A stretch of 64,000 nucleotides of DNA from Geosporobacter ferrireducens (GCF_001750685.1 NZ_CP017269.1:4877416-4941415); one strand, 5' to 3'; shown: positions 41,083 through 50,746, counted from the stretch's first letter. The notes: generated by a model from the sequence alone, not told the origin. Made by a program: numbers and translations.

Positions 41083-41375
41083 ATGATTTATCCTCTCCTT
41101 ATCTTTTTCCAGCAATACCTTAGAAAAAACAGTAAAGTGCTTTTTTATATAAGTATATAATTATGTATAAACCGCAAAAATCCTTCTTTCTGCGCTGCAA
41201 ATTGCTCTGGGAAAGAAGTTGCAAACAGAAAGCAGTGAGACGGGAATCACAGGCCAGTAATGGGTAGAAAGCAGAAAAGAAAATAACTTTACCAAATGTT
41301 GGAGAAGCTATAGAAAAATAAATTTACTTGATATAAAATGATAAACAAAGTATAGATTAAAGGAGTAGAATTATC

Positions 41376-42038
41376 ATGATCGAAATAAGTATCTCAGAAA
41401 AATTGCGGGAGGCCTGCCCGTCCTTAACGCTAGGCTGTATTCAAGCAAACATAGTAATGAAGCCTCATGAACCTCAGCTTTGGCAGGAGATCTCAGCAAC
41501 CTGTAAGCAGCTGAATGATACAATGGTTTCTGAGGATATTGCAAAGCTTAAAGCCGTTAAGGCTGCAAGAACCGCATATAGAAAATTAGGACAAGACCCC
41601 ACACGCTATAGAGTATCTTCAGAGGCGCTGCTGCGGAGGGTGATAAAAGATAAGGGACTTTATCAGATCAACAATATCGTAGACATAAATAACCTCATTT
41701 CACTGCAGTCCTATCATCCGGTATGCACCTATGATTTAAAAAAAATCGCCTTCCCCCTTTCCTTGACTGTGGGGGATGCCGGGGAAGCCTATAGCGGTAT
41801 AGGAAGGGGATTGATCTCTATTGAGCATATCCCAGTTTTTGAGGATACTTTAGGTAAGTTTGGCAGTACGACTTCGGATTCAGAGCGTGCTATGGTAACT
41901 ATGGATACCAAGGAAATCCTGCTGTATATTGTTTCTTTCGATTGGGATGATTCAATGGAACAGTGGATTGAAAAAGCGAAAAATCTGCTAATTGCTTATG
42001 GGGAAGGAAAGAATATCGAATCCAAGATTATTAAATAA
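41376..42038 (+). CDS. B3/B4 tRNA-binding-domain protein
   Basis: A 220-aa protein consisting of one B3/4 domain, the editing fold of the phenylalanyl-tRNA synthetase beta chain. Blocks typical of the stand-alone family are AARTAYRKLGQDPTRYRVSS near residue 65, LYQINNIVDINNLISLQSYH near 95 and PLSLTVGDAGEAYSGIG near 127. Stand-alone members may remove wrongly charged amino acids from tRNA or bind aminoacyl compounds; this is not proven for this family. AAAGGAGTAG precedes the ATG. Rubredoxin and a DUF4846 gene follow at close spacing, so it may lead an operon. Confidence 0.83.
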   Translation: MIEISISEKLREACPSLTLGCIQANIVMKPHEPQLWQEISATCKQLNDTMVSEDIAKLKAVKAARTAYRKLGQDPTRYRVSSEALLRRVIKDKGLYQINNIVDINNLISLQSYHPVCTYDLKKIAFPLSLTVGDAGEAYSGIGRGLISIEHIPVFEDTLGKFGSTTSDSERAMVTMDTKEILLYIVSFDWDDSMEQWIEKAKNLLIAYGEGKNIESKIIK

Positions 42039-42051
42039 AGGAGGATTTCCC

Positions 42052-42219
42052 ATGGAACATTATCGATGTACTGTTTGTGGTTATGTTTATAAGCCGGAGC
42101 GTGGAGATTGGACTCATGAAATTCCAGCCGACACTCCCTTTGAAAAGCTTCCGGATACGTGGCGGTGTCCAACCTGTAATCAACCCAAGATGGCCTTTAA
42201 AAAGGTACCCGGCAAATGA
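42052..42219 (+). CDS. Rubredoxin
   Basis: A 55-aa one-iron electron carrier. Iron ligands are CTVCGY near residue 6 and CPTCNQPK near 39, with WTHEIPADTPFEKLPDTWRC between, matching the standard rubredoxin length and spacing; the second site has Asn-Gln instead of the usual Gly-Val after the last cysteine, a small variation. AAAGGAGGATTTCC precedes the ATG at 42052; the longer frame from 41992 overlaps the upstream gene and is rejected. Its stop overlaps the next start codon. In anaerobes rubredoxin commonly serves oxygen or peroxide reduction. Confidence 0.92.
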   Translation: MEHYRCTVCGYVYKPERGDWTHEIPADTPFEKLPDTWRCPTCNQPKMAFKKVPGK

Positions 42220-43127
42220 AAAGAAGACTATCCATCGTGCTTATACCTGTCTTGTGCCTCATAAGTATGATTGCATATCAAAAATGGAACACGCCAGAAA
42301 TTGAGATAAACGATATGCCGGCAGAAATTATAGCTTCTGATAGTAATGCTTCTACTATGGAAAAAGATATTTTAATTCTGCCGGAAGGGGAAAGGATACA
42401 GGAACGTTTTGTGCCACCGGGAAGTTATAAGAGGACCGTGATACCCGATGATTCTTTTGAGTCTTATTTAAGGGAATTACCTTTGAAACCCCATGGCTCT
42501 TTCGTACACTATTATGATGGGACGATAAAGAGAAGAAGCAATGTGTATGATGCTGTAGTGGACATGGATATTGGAGAAAGAGATTTACAGCAGTGTGCCG
42601 ATGCAATTATGCGATTACGGGCGGAATATTTGTATGGACAAGGGCGTTACGACGAAATATTGTTCCATCTGACCAATGGTTTTCCTGTTGATTATCAAAA
42701 ATGGAGGAACGGGTATAGAATTGCCCTAGACGGCAATCGAACCTATTGGGTAAAAAAGACAAACGCTTCTGATTCCTATCAGGATTTTCGGAAATATTTG
42801 AACTTAGTTTTTGCTTATGCAGGAACCCTTTCATTGTCAAAGGAGTTAGAACCGATTACGCTCAGTGAAATGCAGATTGGAGATGTTTTTATTCAGGGTG
42901 GAAGTCCTGGACATGCTGTGATCGTTGTAGATATGGCTGAGCATAATGAAACCGGTAGGAGAATATTTTTGCTGGCTCAAAGCTATATGCCTGCTCAGGA
43001 AATTCAGATTTTAAAAAATCCTATGGATGAGGAGATTAGCCCTTGGTACACAGCAGACTTTGAAGGTCCTTTGCAAACACCGGAATGGACTTTTTATAGC
43101 AGAGATTTAAAAAGATTTCCAAATTAA
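42216..43127 (+). CDS. DUF4846 domain protein, exported
   Basis: A 303-aa protein with an N-terminal hydrophobic anchor (residues 5-21, no lipobox) and an extracellular DUF4846 domain. Recognisable pieces are IQERFVPPGSYKRTVIPDDS near residue 60, SFESYLRELPLKP near 78, QCADAIMRLRAEYLY near 127, GDVFIQGGSPGHAVIVVDMA near 227 and a C-terminal SPWYTADFEGPLQTPEW. The GHAVIVVD block gives it the look of an NlpC/P60- or transglutaminase-like fold, but catalytic residues are not clear. The start overlaps the rubredoxin stop (ATGA), so they are coupled. The function is unknown. Confidence 0.78.
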   Translation: MKRRLSIVLIPVLCLISMIAYQKWNTPEIEINDMPAEIIASDSNASTMEKDILILPEGERIQERFVPPGSYKRTVIPDDSFESYLRELPLKPHGSFVHYYDGTIKRRSNVYDAVVDMDIGERDLQQCADAIMRLRAEYLYGQGRYDEILFHLTNGFPVDYQKWRNGYRIALDGNRTYWVKKTNASDSYQDFRKYLNLVFAYAGTLSLSKELEPITLSEMQIGDVFIQGGSPGHAVIVVDMAEHNETGRRIFLLAQSYMPAQEIQILKNPMDEEISPWYTADFEGPLQTPEWTFYSRDLKRFPN

Positions 43128-43148
43128 AATAGATAATATAATGGATAG

Positions 43149-43195
43149 AAAAAGATAAGAATCTGTTCAATAAAGAAACAGATCCTTATCTTTTT
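43149..43195 (+). terminator. Terminator after the DUF4846 gene
   Basis: AAAAAGATAAG...ATCTGTT (43149-43167) pairs with AACAGAT...CTTATCTTTTT (43177-43195), with one mismatch. The remaining 230 bases before the tRNA promoter show nothing else. Confidence 0.88.
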
Positions 43196-43430
43196 AAGGG
43201 GGAAACGATAGTAGTTGTCACTCGTGTATTGTATGATCTTTTGTAAGAAAGATAAAAGCTTATTTGAAAGGCATATTTTGTATGAAGCTTGCCCCTTTTT
43301 TCGATATAAGATATGCAGCAGAGGAGATTAAGGTGTCAAAACTATAGCTAAAGTTGGAAAAAAATTATATTTAGCAAATCGTTAGAGGAAGAAACGGATG
43401 AATATTAGATGGATTTGGACACAATATTTG

Positions 43431-43458
43431 TTGACAGGGAAAGAAATTGGAATATAAT
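43431..43458 (+). promoter_or_regulatory. Promoter of the tRNA-Thr gene
   Basis: TTGACA (43431-43436) and TATAAT (43453-43458) with a 16-base spacer, 19 bases before the mature tRNA 5' end. Both boxes are consensus. Confidence 0.85.
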
Positions 43459-43476
43459 AGTAATCAAAGGGTAGAT

Positions 43477-43552
43477 GCTGGCGTAGCTCAGTCGGTAGAG
43501 CAATTGATTCGTAATCAATAGGTCGGGGGTTCGAATCCCCCCGCGAGCTCCA
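43477..43552 (+). tRNA. tRNA-Thr (anticodon CGU)
   Basis: A 76-base tRNA with encoded CCA. D stem GCTC/GAGC, anticodon stem ATTGA/TCAAT with loop TTCGTAA (anticodon CGT at 43510-43512, reading ACG), variable loop AGGTC, and T arm GGGGG-TTCGAAT-CCCCC. The acceptor stem GCTGGCG/CGCGAGC pairs at six of seven positions; position 4-69 is a G-G mismatch where C would be expected on the 3' side. Discriminator base T. A consensus promoter precedes and a long hairpin follows. Confidence 0.93.
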
Positions 43553-43601
43553 GAAATTAAAAATTTCGGCAGAAAAGTTTCTGCCGAAATTTTTAATTTC
43601 T
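43553..43601. terminator. Bidirectional terminator, nearly perfect long palindrome
   Basis: The 24-base arms (43552-43575 and 43578-43601) match perfectly around a two-base centre, with core TTTCGGCAGAAA/TTTCTGCCGAAA and A/T-rich outer parts. It starts at the last base of the tRNA CCA and can terminate both the tRNA and the convergent carboxypeptidase gene. Confidence 0.88.
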
Positions 43602-43636
43602 TAGGACAATAAATACGGATTTTTTACTTGTCTCAA

Positions 43637-44908
43637 CTATATAATTGGCGCTAACAGCAGTATTTCTTCATTTTCCCTATATATTGTGTCAAACTGTGTA
43701 ATCGGCAGCGGATTTCTGCCTAATCCTACTTCTATGGTGTATCCGGGCCTTCTGAATTCTTCAATAAACCAATCCTTATATCCTGCAAAGGCTGCTTCGT
43801 AAGGTGTGTAAGCAAGGGTATAGCCGCTTGCCCTCGCAAAAACCTGACCAATTTCCTGTGCACGGGGAACAAATATATCCTTGTAAAGCCAAAATATAAC
43901 CCTTCCTTGAGAATGATATGCTAACACCATTCTAAAATTATGCTGCCTTGTAAAATCAACCAGTGCTTGTGTCTCCGGTTCCGAAAGTGGAGAAGGTCCT
44001 CCGTATCTGGTTGGGCCTGGGCCCGTTATGCCCAAAATTGCTTCTTGTGCTTTGCCCTCTTCCCAACTCGCTGGATAATTGCGGTTTAGATCTACCCCTC
44101 TTATATTTGCTTGCCATACTTGAGAAAAAGGTAGACCACTGGTGTTCCACTGGAGAAGTTGTTGATAATATGGATTGTCTGGTCTTAAACCTTCAAGTAC
44201 AAGATTTACGCCATCAGGATTTACCATGGGAATGATATAGATACTGCTCCTATTCCAAATATCTCGGATATTATAACCCCGTATACTGGCACCAGTTGAA
44301 TAGGCTCGGGAAAAATTTTCTATAAATTTCATTAAGAGTGGAGTCGTAATCCATTCAAGGGAATGGTGAGATCCATTATAATGTACTTCGTTAGGACCTG
44401 TACCTAGGCGGATATAATATAAGTTTCTGCCAAGAACACTTTGACCGGCTACACCTACTTCAATAAAAGGGTATATTGCCTTAAGTCCTTGTATATCTCG
44501 CTCCATTATATCATAAGTATAATCTATGTCTGTAAAGACTACATCAATTCCGTACGGTACTGTAATCGTTTGCCCCACTCTAAGCAGCAGGGGGTTTATT
44601 CCTGGGTTGGCTGTGAGTATGGCATCCACCGTAGTATAGTATCTGAGAGCTATGTTGTATAAGGTATCCCCAGCACGGATTACGTAAGTGTCATATCCGC
44701 TTAAAAATCTCTCAAAAAGCCTCCAGGTTGCGGGACCAACTATACCGTCAGGTACAAGGCCATTGTTTCTCTGAAATGCTATAACTGCTTGTCGGGTCTG
44801 CGTACCAAACACACCATCCACAGGGCCAGGGTTATAGCCGATTCTAGCCAAAAGACTTTGTATAAGCTTTACATTAGGGCCTCTTGAACCTAAAAATAAA
44901 GTTTCCAT
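43637..44908 (-). CDS. M14 family endopeptidase with peptidoglycan-binding and LysM domains
   Basis: A 423-aa cell-wall enzyme without signal peptide. Residues 1-65 are a PG_binding_1 domain (YNPGPVDGVFGTQTRQAVIA; DGIVGPATW), 72-118 a LysM domain (YVIRAGDTLYNIALRYYTTV), and 125-420 a zinc carboxypeptidase domain with HSLE in the NGSHHSLEWIT block, a distal histidine in LAYHSQG and the catalytic glutamate in YTIEVGLG. The layout matches the gamma-D-glutamyl-L-diamino acid endopeptidases of spore formers, which cut stem peptides. Lack of a signal suggests action on spore peptidoglycan from the mother cell. GGTGGTGAT precedes the ATG. Two LysM transpeptidase genes are divergent from it. Confidence 0.87.
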   Translation of the reverse strand: METLFLGSRGPNVKLIQSLLARIGYNPGPVDGVFGTQTRQAVIAFQRNNGLVPDGIVGPATWRLFERFLSGYDTYVIRAGDTLYNIALRYYTTVDAILTANPGINPLLLRVGQTITVPYGIDVVFTDIDYTYDIMERDIQGLKAIYPFIEVGVAGQSVLGRNLYYIRLGTGPNEVHYNGSHHSLEWITTPLLMKFIENFSRAYSTGASIRGYNIRDIWNRSSIYIIPMVNPDGVNLVLEGLRPDNPYYQQLLQWNTSGLPFSQVWQANIRGVDLNRNYPASWEEGKAQEAILGITGPGPTRYGGPSPLSEPETQALVDFTRQHNFRMVLAYHSQGRVIFWLYKDIFVPRAQEIGQVFARASGYTLAYTPYEAAFAGYKDWFIEEFRRPGYTIEVGLGRNPLPITQFDTIYRENEEILLLAPII

Positions 44909-45131
44909 AATATCACCACCACACTTATTTGGTTTCTTACTAGATATAATATTACCAAAAGATCAAATGGTTCCATTACAAATAAACAAGGAAAGACTGC
45001 CGGGGATAAGATCTACTCATGTAAGATCACTGTGAAAGTAAGGATGGTGGAACGGAAATAACTCCTAAAGGTTACACCACAAACAGCATTTGCGTATGAT
45101 ATATTAATAAACTTTTTAGGAGGTGATTTTA

Positions 45132-45827
45132 ATGTTTGATTATACGCCTTCTCACCAATGCCCAAAGAGAACGATGCCCTATGTAATCCAGCCTTGGGAT
45201 ACATTGAGCAGCATTGCCCCGAGATACGGGACAACAATACAGGCAATTATCCGTGTGAATCCCGGAATTAATCCATATATGCTTCAAATCGGACAGCAGA
45301 TTTGTATTCCTGCAAGACAGCAGGAGTACCCTTCCTGCCCGACTACAAATTATTATGTTATTCAGGCGGGCGATACACTGGAATCTATTGCAACGTATTT
45401 TAATATGACTGTGGAAGAAATTTTACAAACGAACCTGGGAATTGGACCTGAAGACTTATATGTAAATATGTATCTTTGCATACCTGTTGCGCCGCCGGTA
45501 GTTCGAATTGAAGTAAATACAAGTACGAAAATGCTTATACTATACCATGGTGACAGCATATTTAAGACATATCCCGTTGGCGTAGGAAGAGCAAATGCAC
45601 AAACCCCTAAAGGCACCTATAAGATTCTATATAAGGAAGTAACGCCAGAAGAAAAATTTGGTCTTCGATTGTTGGGATTATCGGTACCTAATTATATTAT
45701 CCATGGTACAAGTCATATCCATTTAATAGGGACTGAAGCTACAAATGGAAATATTGTTATGGCCAATGAGGACATTGAGCAGTTCTTTAATCTGGTACCC
45801 GTAGAAACAATTATAAAAATATTTTAA
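45132..45827 (+). CDS. LysM protein with a degenerate L,D-transpeptidase (YkuD) domain
   Basis: A 231-aa protein with two LysM domains (about 18-62, MPYVIQPWDTLSSIAPRYGT; 75-120, YYVIQAGDTLESIATYF) and a YkuD domain (122-231). The YkuD motif should read S-x-G-C-x-R; here it reads TNGNIVM, so the catalytic Cys is Asn207 (codon 45750-45752) and the Arg is Val. The preceding histidine motif IHGTS is kept. The paralogue 17 bases downstream has the full motif. It probably binds wall or regulates its partner rather than cross-linking. AGGAGGTGA precedes the ATG at 45132. Confidence 0.85.
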   Translation: MFDYTPSHQCPKRTMPYVIQPWDTLSSIAPRYGTTIQAIIRVNPGINPYMLQIGQQICIPARQQEYPSCPTTNYYVIQAGDTLESIATYFNMTVEEILQTNLGIGPEDLYVNMYLCIPVAPPVVRIEVNTSTKMLILYHGDSIFKTYPVGVGRANAQTPKGTYKILYKEVTPEEKFGLRLLGLSVPNYIIHGTSHIHLIGTEATNGNIVMANEDIEQFFNLVPVETIIKIF

Positions 45828-45843
45828 TGGTGAAGGTGATTTA

Positions 45844-46713
45844 ATGCATAGTTACGTTTCTCTTGTTCAGTGCCCTGAGGGGACAGTGGTGTATACGATT
45901 AAAACCGGAGATACACTGAATAGAATTGCACAGCAATATAATACGACGGTACAGGCAATAATCAGTTCAAACCCGGGTATAGATCCCTATAGGCTTTTTA
46001 TCGGGCAGCAAATTTGCATACCGCAAAATTTAGCGGTGAATTGTCCGGCAGGCTCCATACCTTACGTAATTAAAGCAGGAGATACACTGGGTACAATTGC
46101 ACAACAATATAATACGACGGTACAGGCAATTATAAATATCAACCCGCAAGTAGATCTTAATTGGATTCAAGTTGGACAGCGGATCTGTATACCAGCAGTG
46201 GAACCACCAGTACATGTACGATGCCCTCAAGATAATTATTACGTAATTATGCCCGGAGATACTTTCTATGGTATTGCACAATACTTCAATGTATCCATCA
46301 GTGAACTTCAGCAGTTAAATCCCAATATCAATCCCAATTATATCATAGTAGGTCAGGCAATCTGCATACCTGTTGCACCGTCACCGGTTCGTATTGAGAT
46401 TAATAAGGCTGCCTTTACACTTACTTTGTATCATAACGAAAATGTAGTAAAGACCTATCCTGTTGCAATCGGTAAACCCAGTACACCTACCCCTGAGGGG
46501 ACATTTAGCACAGTAAATAAACAGGTAAATCCAGGTGGACCCTTCGGTACACGGTGGATAGGCTTGTCAAAACCAAGTTATGGGATCCATGGCACCAGCA
46601 ATCCGGCTTCCATCGGCACGATGGCATCTAACGGATGTATTCGGTTGCATAATAGGGATGTAAATGAACTGTTTAATTTTGTGCCTGTTGGAACAACGGT
46701 TAGAATCTTCTAA
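45844..46713 (+). CDS. LysM L,D-transpeptidase (YkuD), active-site complete
   Basis: A 289-aa enzyme with three LysM domains (about 12-58, 62-108 and 118-165; each with VIxxGDTxxxIAQ and NPxIxPxxxxxGQxICIP features) and a YkuD domain (170-289). HGTSNPASIG and ASNGCIRLHNRD contain the catalytic histidine and Cys265. Such enzymes form 3-3 cross-links or tailor spore peptidoglycan; no signal peptide is seen, fitting a mother-cell spore protein. It is preceded by AAGGTGAT and lies 17 bases after its cysteine-less paralogue, so they are made together. A terminator follows. Confidence 0.88.
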   Translation: MHSYVSLVQCPEGTVVYTIKTGDTLNRIAQQYNTTVQAIISSNPGIDPYRLFIGQQICIPQNLAVNCPAGSIPYVIKAGDTLGTIAQQYNTTVQAIININPQVDLNWIQVGQRICIPAVEPPVHVRCPQDNYYVIMPGDTFYGIAQYFNVSISELQQLNPNINPNYIIVGQAICIPVAPSPVRIEINKAAFTLTLYHNENVVKTYPVAIGKPSTPTPEGTFSTVNKQVNPGGPFGTRWIGLSKPSYGIHGTSNPASIGTMASNGCIRLHNRDVNELFNFVPVGTTVRIF

Positions 46714-46837
46714 TAATAAGCAAAAGAATGTGTTAAAAGAACAAAGCAGTTAAAGCATAGGATTATCATAAGTTTAGATTAGAGAAAAGGTGGATGATTA
46801 GAAAACAGAAGATCAAAAATATATTGTTATGGACCAG

Positions 46838-46869
46838 CCATTGCAGACGAAGGGATCCGCAATGGTTTT
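46838..46869 (+). terminator. Terminator of the transpeptidase pair
   Basis: CCATTGC (46838-46844) pairs with GCAATGG (46859-46865), followed by TTTTGATTTT. The rest of the 283-base gap to the SASP gene shows no gene. Confidence 0.7.
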
Positions 46870-46996
46870 GATTTTCTTTCCCTGTATATAAAATGGAATT
46901 ATAAATATTATTCGGCGATAATTACCGGGTATGACAAAAAAGCTTTGCAGAATAATAATAATGAGTGTTAACTCTGGAAAAGTGAGGTGAAGTCGA

Positions 46997-47197
46997 ATGG
47001 AGCATATGAAGATCAATTCAAAGGCAATAGAAGCAGCAAATAAGATGAAGGAAGAGTTTGGAAATGAAAGTGAAATATCCATCGACAAAGGAAATTTGCC
47101 ATCCAGGATTATTGGATTTTATGGCGGGACTATTGGAGGACAAATGACCAAGAAGTTGGTGGAGATAGGAGAAAGGCAATTAATTGATAAGCAGTAA
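46997..47197 (+). CDS. Alpha/beta-type small acid-soluble spore protein
   Basis: A 66-aa DNA-binding spore protein. The first half reads AIEAANKMKEEFGNESEIS and the second half GGTIGGQMTKKLVEIGERQL, matching the conserved GxxGGxMTKxLVxxGE region of alpha/beta SASPs, which coat spore DNA against UV and heat. The first conserved block around the usual germination-protease cleavage site (EFG) is present. GAGGTGA precedes the ATG. It is a single gene, with a terminator overlapping its stop codon. Expression is expected in the forespore under sigma-G, but I cannot define the promoter. Confidence 0.83.
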   Translation: MEHMKINSKAIEAANKMKEEFGNESEISIDKGNLPSRIIGFYGGTIGGQMTKKLVEIGERQLIDKQ

Positions 47198-47233
47198 ATG
47201 CAACAACCGGGAGAGATCCCGGTTGCTGCATTT
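47196..47233 (+). terminator. Terminator of the SASP gene
   Basis: AAATGCA (47196-47202) with TGCATTT (47227-47233) and AACCGGGA (47205-47212) with TCCCGGTT (47217-47224) form one two-part stem with loop GAGA. Confidence 0.8.
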
Positions 47234-47326
47234 ACATTTAAGAAGGTGATTATATACATAAATTGCAGCTGCAGATTTATGTAATAGAATTGAGAATAAG
47301 GTTCTCAATTCTATTGTGGTGTATGC

Positions 47327-47554
47327 TTAGCAAAGAGGGCCGGTGCCGATCCCTAAAACGGGTCCACAAAACAATATAACTAGCAACAAGAAGAAGAATA
47401 ACAAGCTAGGGTTGTTTAAGAAACCGCCTGGTGCGCATCCTGGTCCAAATAGTCCTCCACCAAATAATACAACCAAAAGCAAGAAGAAGAAAAGTAAACT
47501 AGTATCGCTACCAAACAAACCATAACCAGGTTTTACTGCAGCTTTATCACTCAT
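47327..47554 (-). CDS. Small hydrophobic glycine-rich protein (spore-associated type)
   Basis: A 75-aa protein with two near-identical hydrophobic blocks, SLLFFFLLLVVLFGGG and SLLFFFLLLVILFCG, joined by a Gly/Pro-rich linker, with two further cysteines. Single copies of DxSLLFFFLLLVxLF occur in many short clostridial proteins, often linked to spores and akin to YjcZ. Here the unit is duplicated. AAAGGAGG lies nine bases before the ATG at 47554. The role is unknown; the neighbouring SASP and wall enzymes support sporulation. Confidence 0.6.
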   Translation of the reverse strand: MSDKAAVKPGYGLFGSDTSLLFFFLLLVVLFGGGLFGPGCAPGGFLNNPSLLFFFLLLVILFCGPVLGIGTGPLC

Positions 47555-47663
47555 CTATCACTACCTCCTTTTACTTAATAAAAAGATTTACTTTTATGTT
47601 TTATCTTCCGATATTATAAAATATGCAAGTAAAAGAAGGCAGGTTACAAAAATTTGTTAAATT

Positions 47664-48890
47664 CTAATGAAGAATGTCTCGAACCAGGGGCATACTCATG
47701 CAGCGTGGACCACCACGCCCTCTTGATAATTCATAAGATTCAAATTCCAATACTTCAATATTATGTTGGCGTAATGCCTCGTTGGTAACATAGTTTCGAT
47801 TATAACATACGACTTTACCCGGTGAGATTGCCAGTGTATTGCTTCCATCATTCCACTGCTCCCTACCCGCAGCAATTGGGTCTCCATTGCCACAGGGAAT
47901 TAAATTTACTGCTGGTAGGTCTAGGTATTTTTTTAGGATGGCTGATAGTTCATCAGCTTCAGATGATATTTGTAAATGATCGCCAATTCCTTTTCTGATA
48001 CTGTACACATCCAAGGGGGATTCAATTTGCGGAAAAATAGTAAATTGATCGTAGTCTACCATTGTAAAGACCGTATCTAGATGCATATAAGCCCGTGTTT
48101 TAGGAATATCAAAAGCAAGAACTGTTTCAAAAGATTCGTTGGATTCAAATAGATTTCTTGCAGTTTTTTCAATTGCCTCTGCTTCTGTACGTAGACTAAT
48201 TCCAATAGCCACTACTTTTTCAGATAGAACTAAGATATCTCCGCCCTCAATTGCATGGGTAGTGTCTCTATCATACCATCGACGTATATTTTTAAATCGA
48301 GGATGATGATCGAATATATACTTAGCAAAAAGAGTCTCACGGTTACGTGTATTGGCAGACATTACATTTAAAGTAATACCGCTTCCAATGGAGGCAAAGG
48401 GATCCCGTTGAAAATATAGATTTGGGATGGGATCAAGGTAAAAAGGATATGCATTCTTTACCATATCACCTAAAGATTTTCTTTTAATATGATGTAAATC
48501 TTCCTTTCGCACACCGGAGATACATTTATGAATTAATTCATTATTTGAAAAGTGGCTGAAATATTCCACTAAGGCTTCTGTCAATCCCTCAGTATCGATT
48601 CTGCCTTCCTTAATAAAGTCCAATAAGAATTGTTTTTTGACTTCCTCTGACTGAAGTACTTCTTTCATTAAATCAGTCAAATAGACTACCTCTACACCCT
48701 CGTTGCGCAATAATTGTGCGAATTGATTATGTTCTTTTATTGCTTGTTTTAGATATGCGATTTCATCGAAAAGCAATCTCCTCAAATAATCCGGTACAAT
48801 ATTTTCTATCTCTTCTCCTGGACAATGGAGCAGAACACTTTTTAACTGTCCAATTTCGCTGTAAATGAAAATGCTATTGTCAGTATTCAT
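47664..48890 (-). CDS. arcA: Arginine deiminase
   Basis: A 408-aa enzyme that converts arginine to citrulline and ammonia, the first step of arginine fermentation. Guanidino-group modifying motifs are present: FQRDPFASIG near residue 162 (usually FTRDPF), IEGGDILVLS near 217, MHLDTVFTMVD near 272, and GRGGPRCMSMP near 390 with the catalytic cysteine. CAAGGAGGATGATT precedes the ATG. It stands alone: no arcB, arcC or antiporter genes are adjacent. It is divergent from mnmA. Confidence 0.92.
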   Translation of the reverse strand: MNTDNSIFIYSEIGQLKSVLLHCPGEEIENIVPDYLRRLLFDEIAYLKQAIKEHNQFAQLLRNEGVEVVYLTDLMKEVLQSEEVKKQFLLDFIKEGRIDTEGLTEALVEYFSHFSNNELIHKCISGVRKEDLHHIKRKSLGDMVKNAYPFYLDPIPNLYFQRDPFASIGSGITLNVMSANTRNRETLFAKYIFDHHPRFKNIRRWYDRDTTHAIEGGDILVLSEKVVAIGISLRTEAEAIEKTARNLFESNESFETVLAFDIPKTRAYMHLDTVFTMVDYDQFTIFPQIESPLDVYSIRKGIGDHLQISSEADELSAILKKYLDLPAVNLIPCGNGDPIAAGREQWNDGSNTLAISPGKVVCYNRNYVTNEALRQHNIEVLEFESYELSRGRGGPRCMSMPLVRDILH

Positions 48891-49127
48891 TATATAATCA
48901 TCCTCCTTGCTCTAGCGTGACACCCAAAAATGAATCATTATCTACAAGGATAGTATGATGAAATCTTCATCTATTTTATTCAAAACTACTACTTTAATCA
49001 AAGATTATATCGCTAGGTATATCTTTGATAGCTGTGGGTATCTTAAAAAAGATATTACTTTTAGTAAAGCAAATTCTAATAGGCGTGATTTAAACACGAG
49101 GGTGCATGCAGCAAGATTATAGAGTAG

Positions 49128-50294
<1,167 letters not shown>

Positions 50295-50422
50295 TCAAAA
50301 ATTATTTTGAGAATTTAGATATAGATTCTCAAGAATTTTCAAGGAATGTCACAAAAATTTCTTGCAAATTTTTAAAAATATGCAAAAATTAGAAGAAAAA
50401 CAATTAAATTGATGAAATTTCC

Positions 50423-50450
50423 TTGACATTTTAAAGATATAACGTATACT
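50423..50450 (+). promoter_or_regulatory. Promoter of the ileS T-box transcript
   Basis: TTGACA (50423-50428) and TATACT (50445-50450) with a 16-base spacer, about 35 bases before the T-box leader. Confidence 0.8.
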
Positions 50451-50479
50451 ATATTATGTAAAATAGTATTTATGAAATG

Positions 50480-50710
50480 CGATGAAGAGGAGAGTAATAA
50501 AAGAGACGGTTTACAGAGAGATAATCCTAGGGTGGAAGATTATCAACACGGCCTTTTGTGAAGATCACCTCAGAGCTGGATGCCTGAATGACAGTAGGGA
50601 ATCCCGTAGGCATACGTTATATGCATGAAGTGATAGGATAGGTGAACTATCTTATAATCAGGGTGGTACCGCGGTTAATTCGTCCCTAAGTCATTGACTT
50701 AGGGACTTTT
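50480..50710 (+). promoter_or_regulatory. T-box riboswitch (isoleucine) controlling ileS
   Basis: Leader RNA that binds uncharged tRNA-Ile and prevents early termination. The specifier is ATC (50564-50566) in GTGAAGATCACCTC. The T-box sequence AGGGTGGTACCGCG lies at 50660-50673. The terminator is GTCCCTAAGTC (50682-50692) with GACTTAGGGAC (50696-50706) and TTTT. The start codon of ileS follows 37 bases later. Confidence 0.93.
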
Positions 50711-50746
50711 ACATTTTAATTAATATGTAACGAAAGGATGAATTGA

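Noticed and set aside
41992..42051. Longer rubredoxin with 20 extra residues
   Set aside because: It overlaps the upstream B3/4 gene; the start at 42052 gives standard length and a strong ribosome site.
45123..46713. LysM repeats as a CRISPR-like or DNA repeat array
   Set aside because: The repeats are protein-level LysM domains with ordinary codon drift; no array of identical DNA repeats with spacers exists in the window.
46813..47088. 91-codon reverse frame with hydrophobic segments
   Set aside because: It is antisense to the SASP gene and the terminator before it, with no ribosome site.
50305..50332. Stem TTGAGAAT/ATTCTCAA after mnmA
   Set aside because: It could be a terminator, but no U-tract follows; not strong enough to list.
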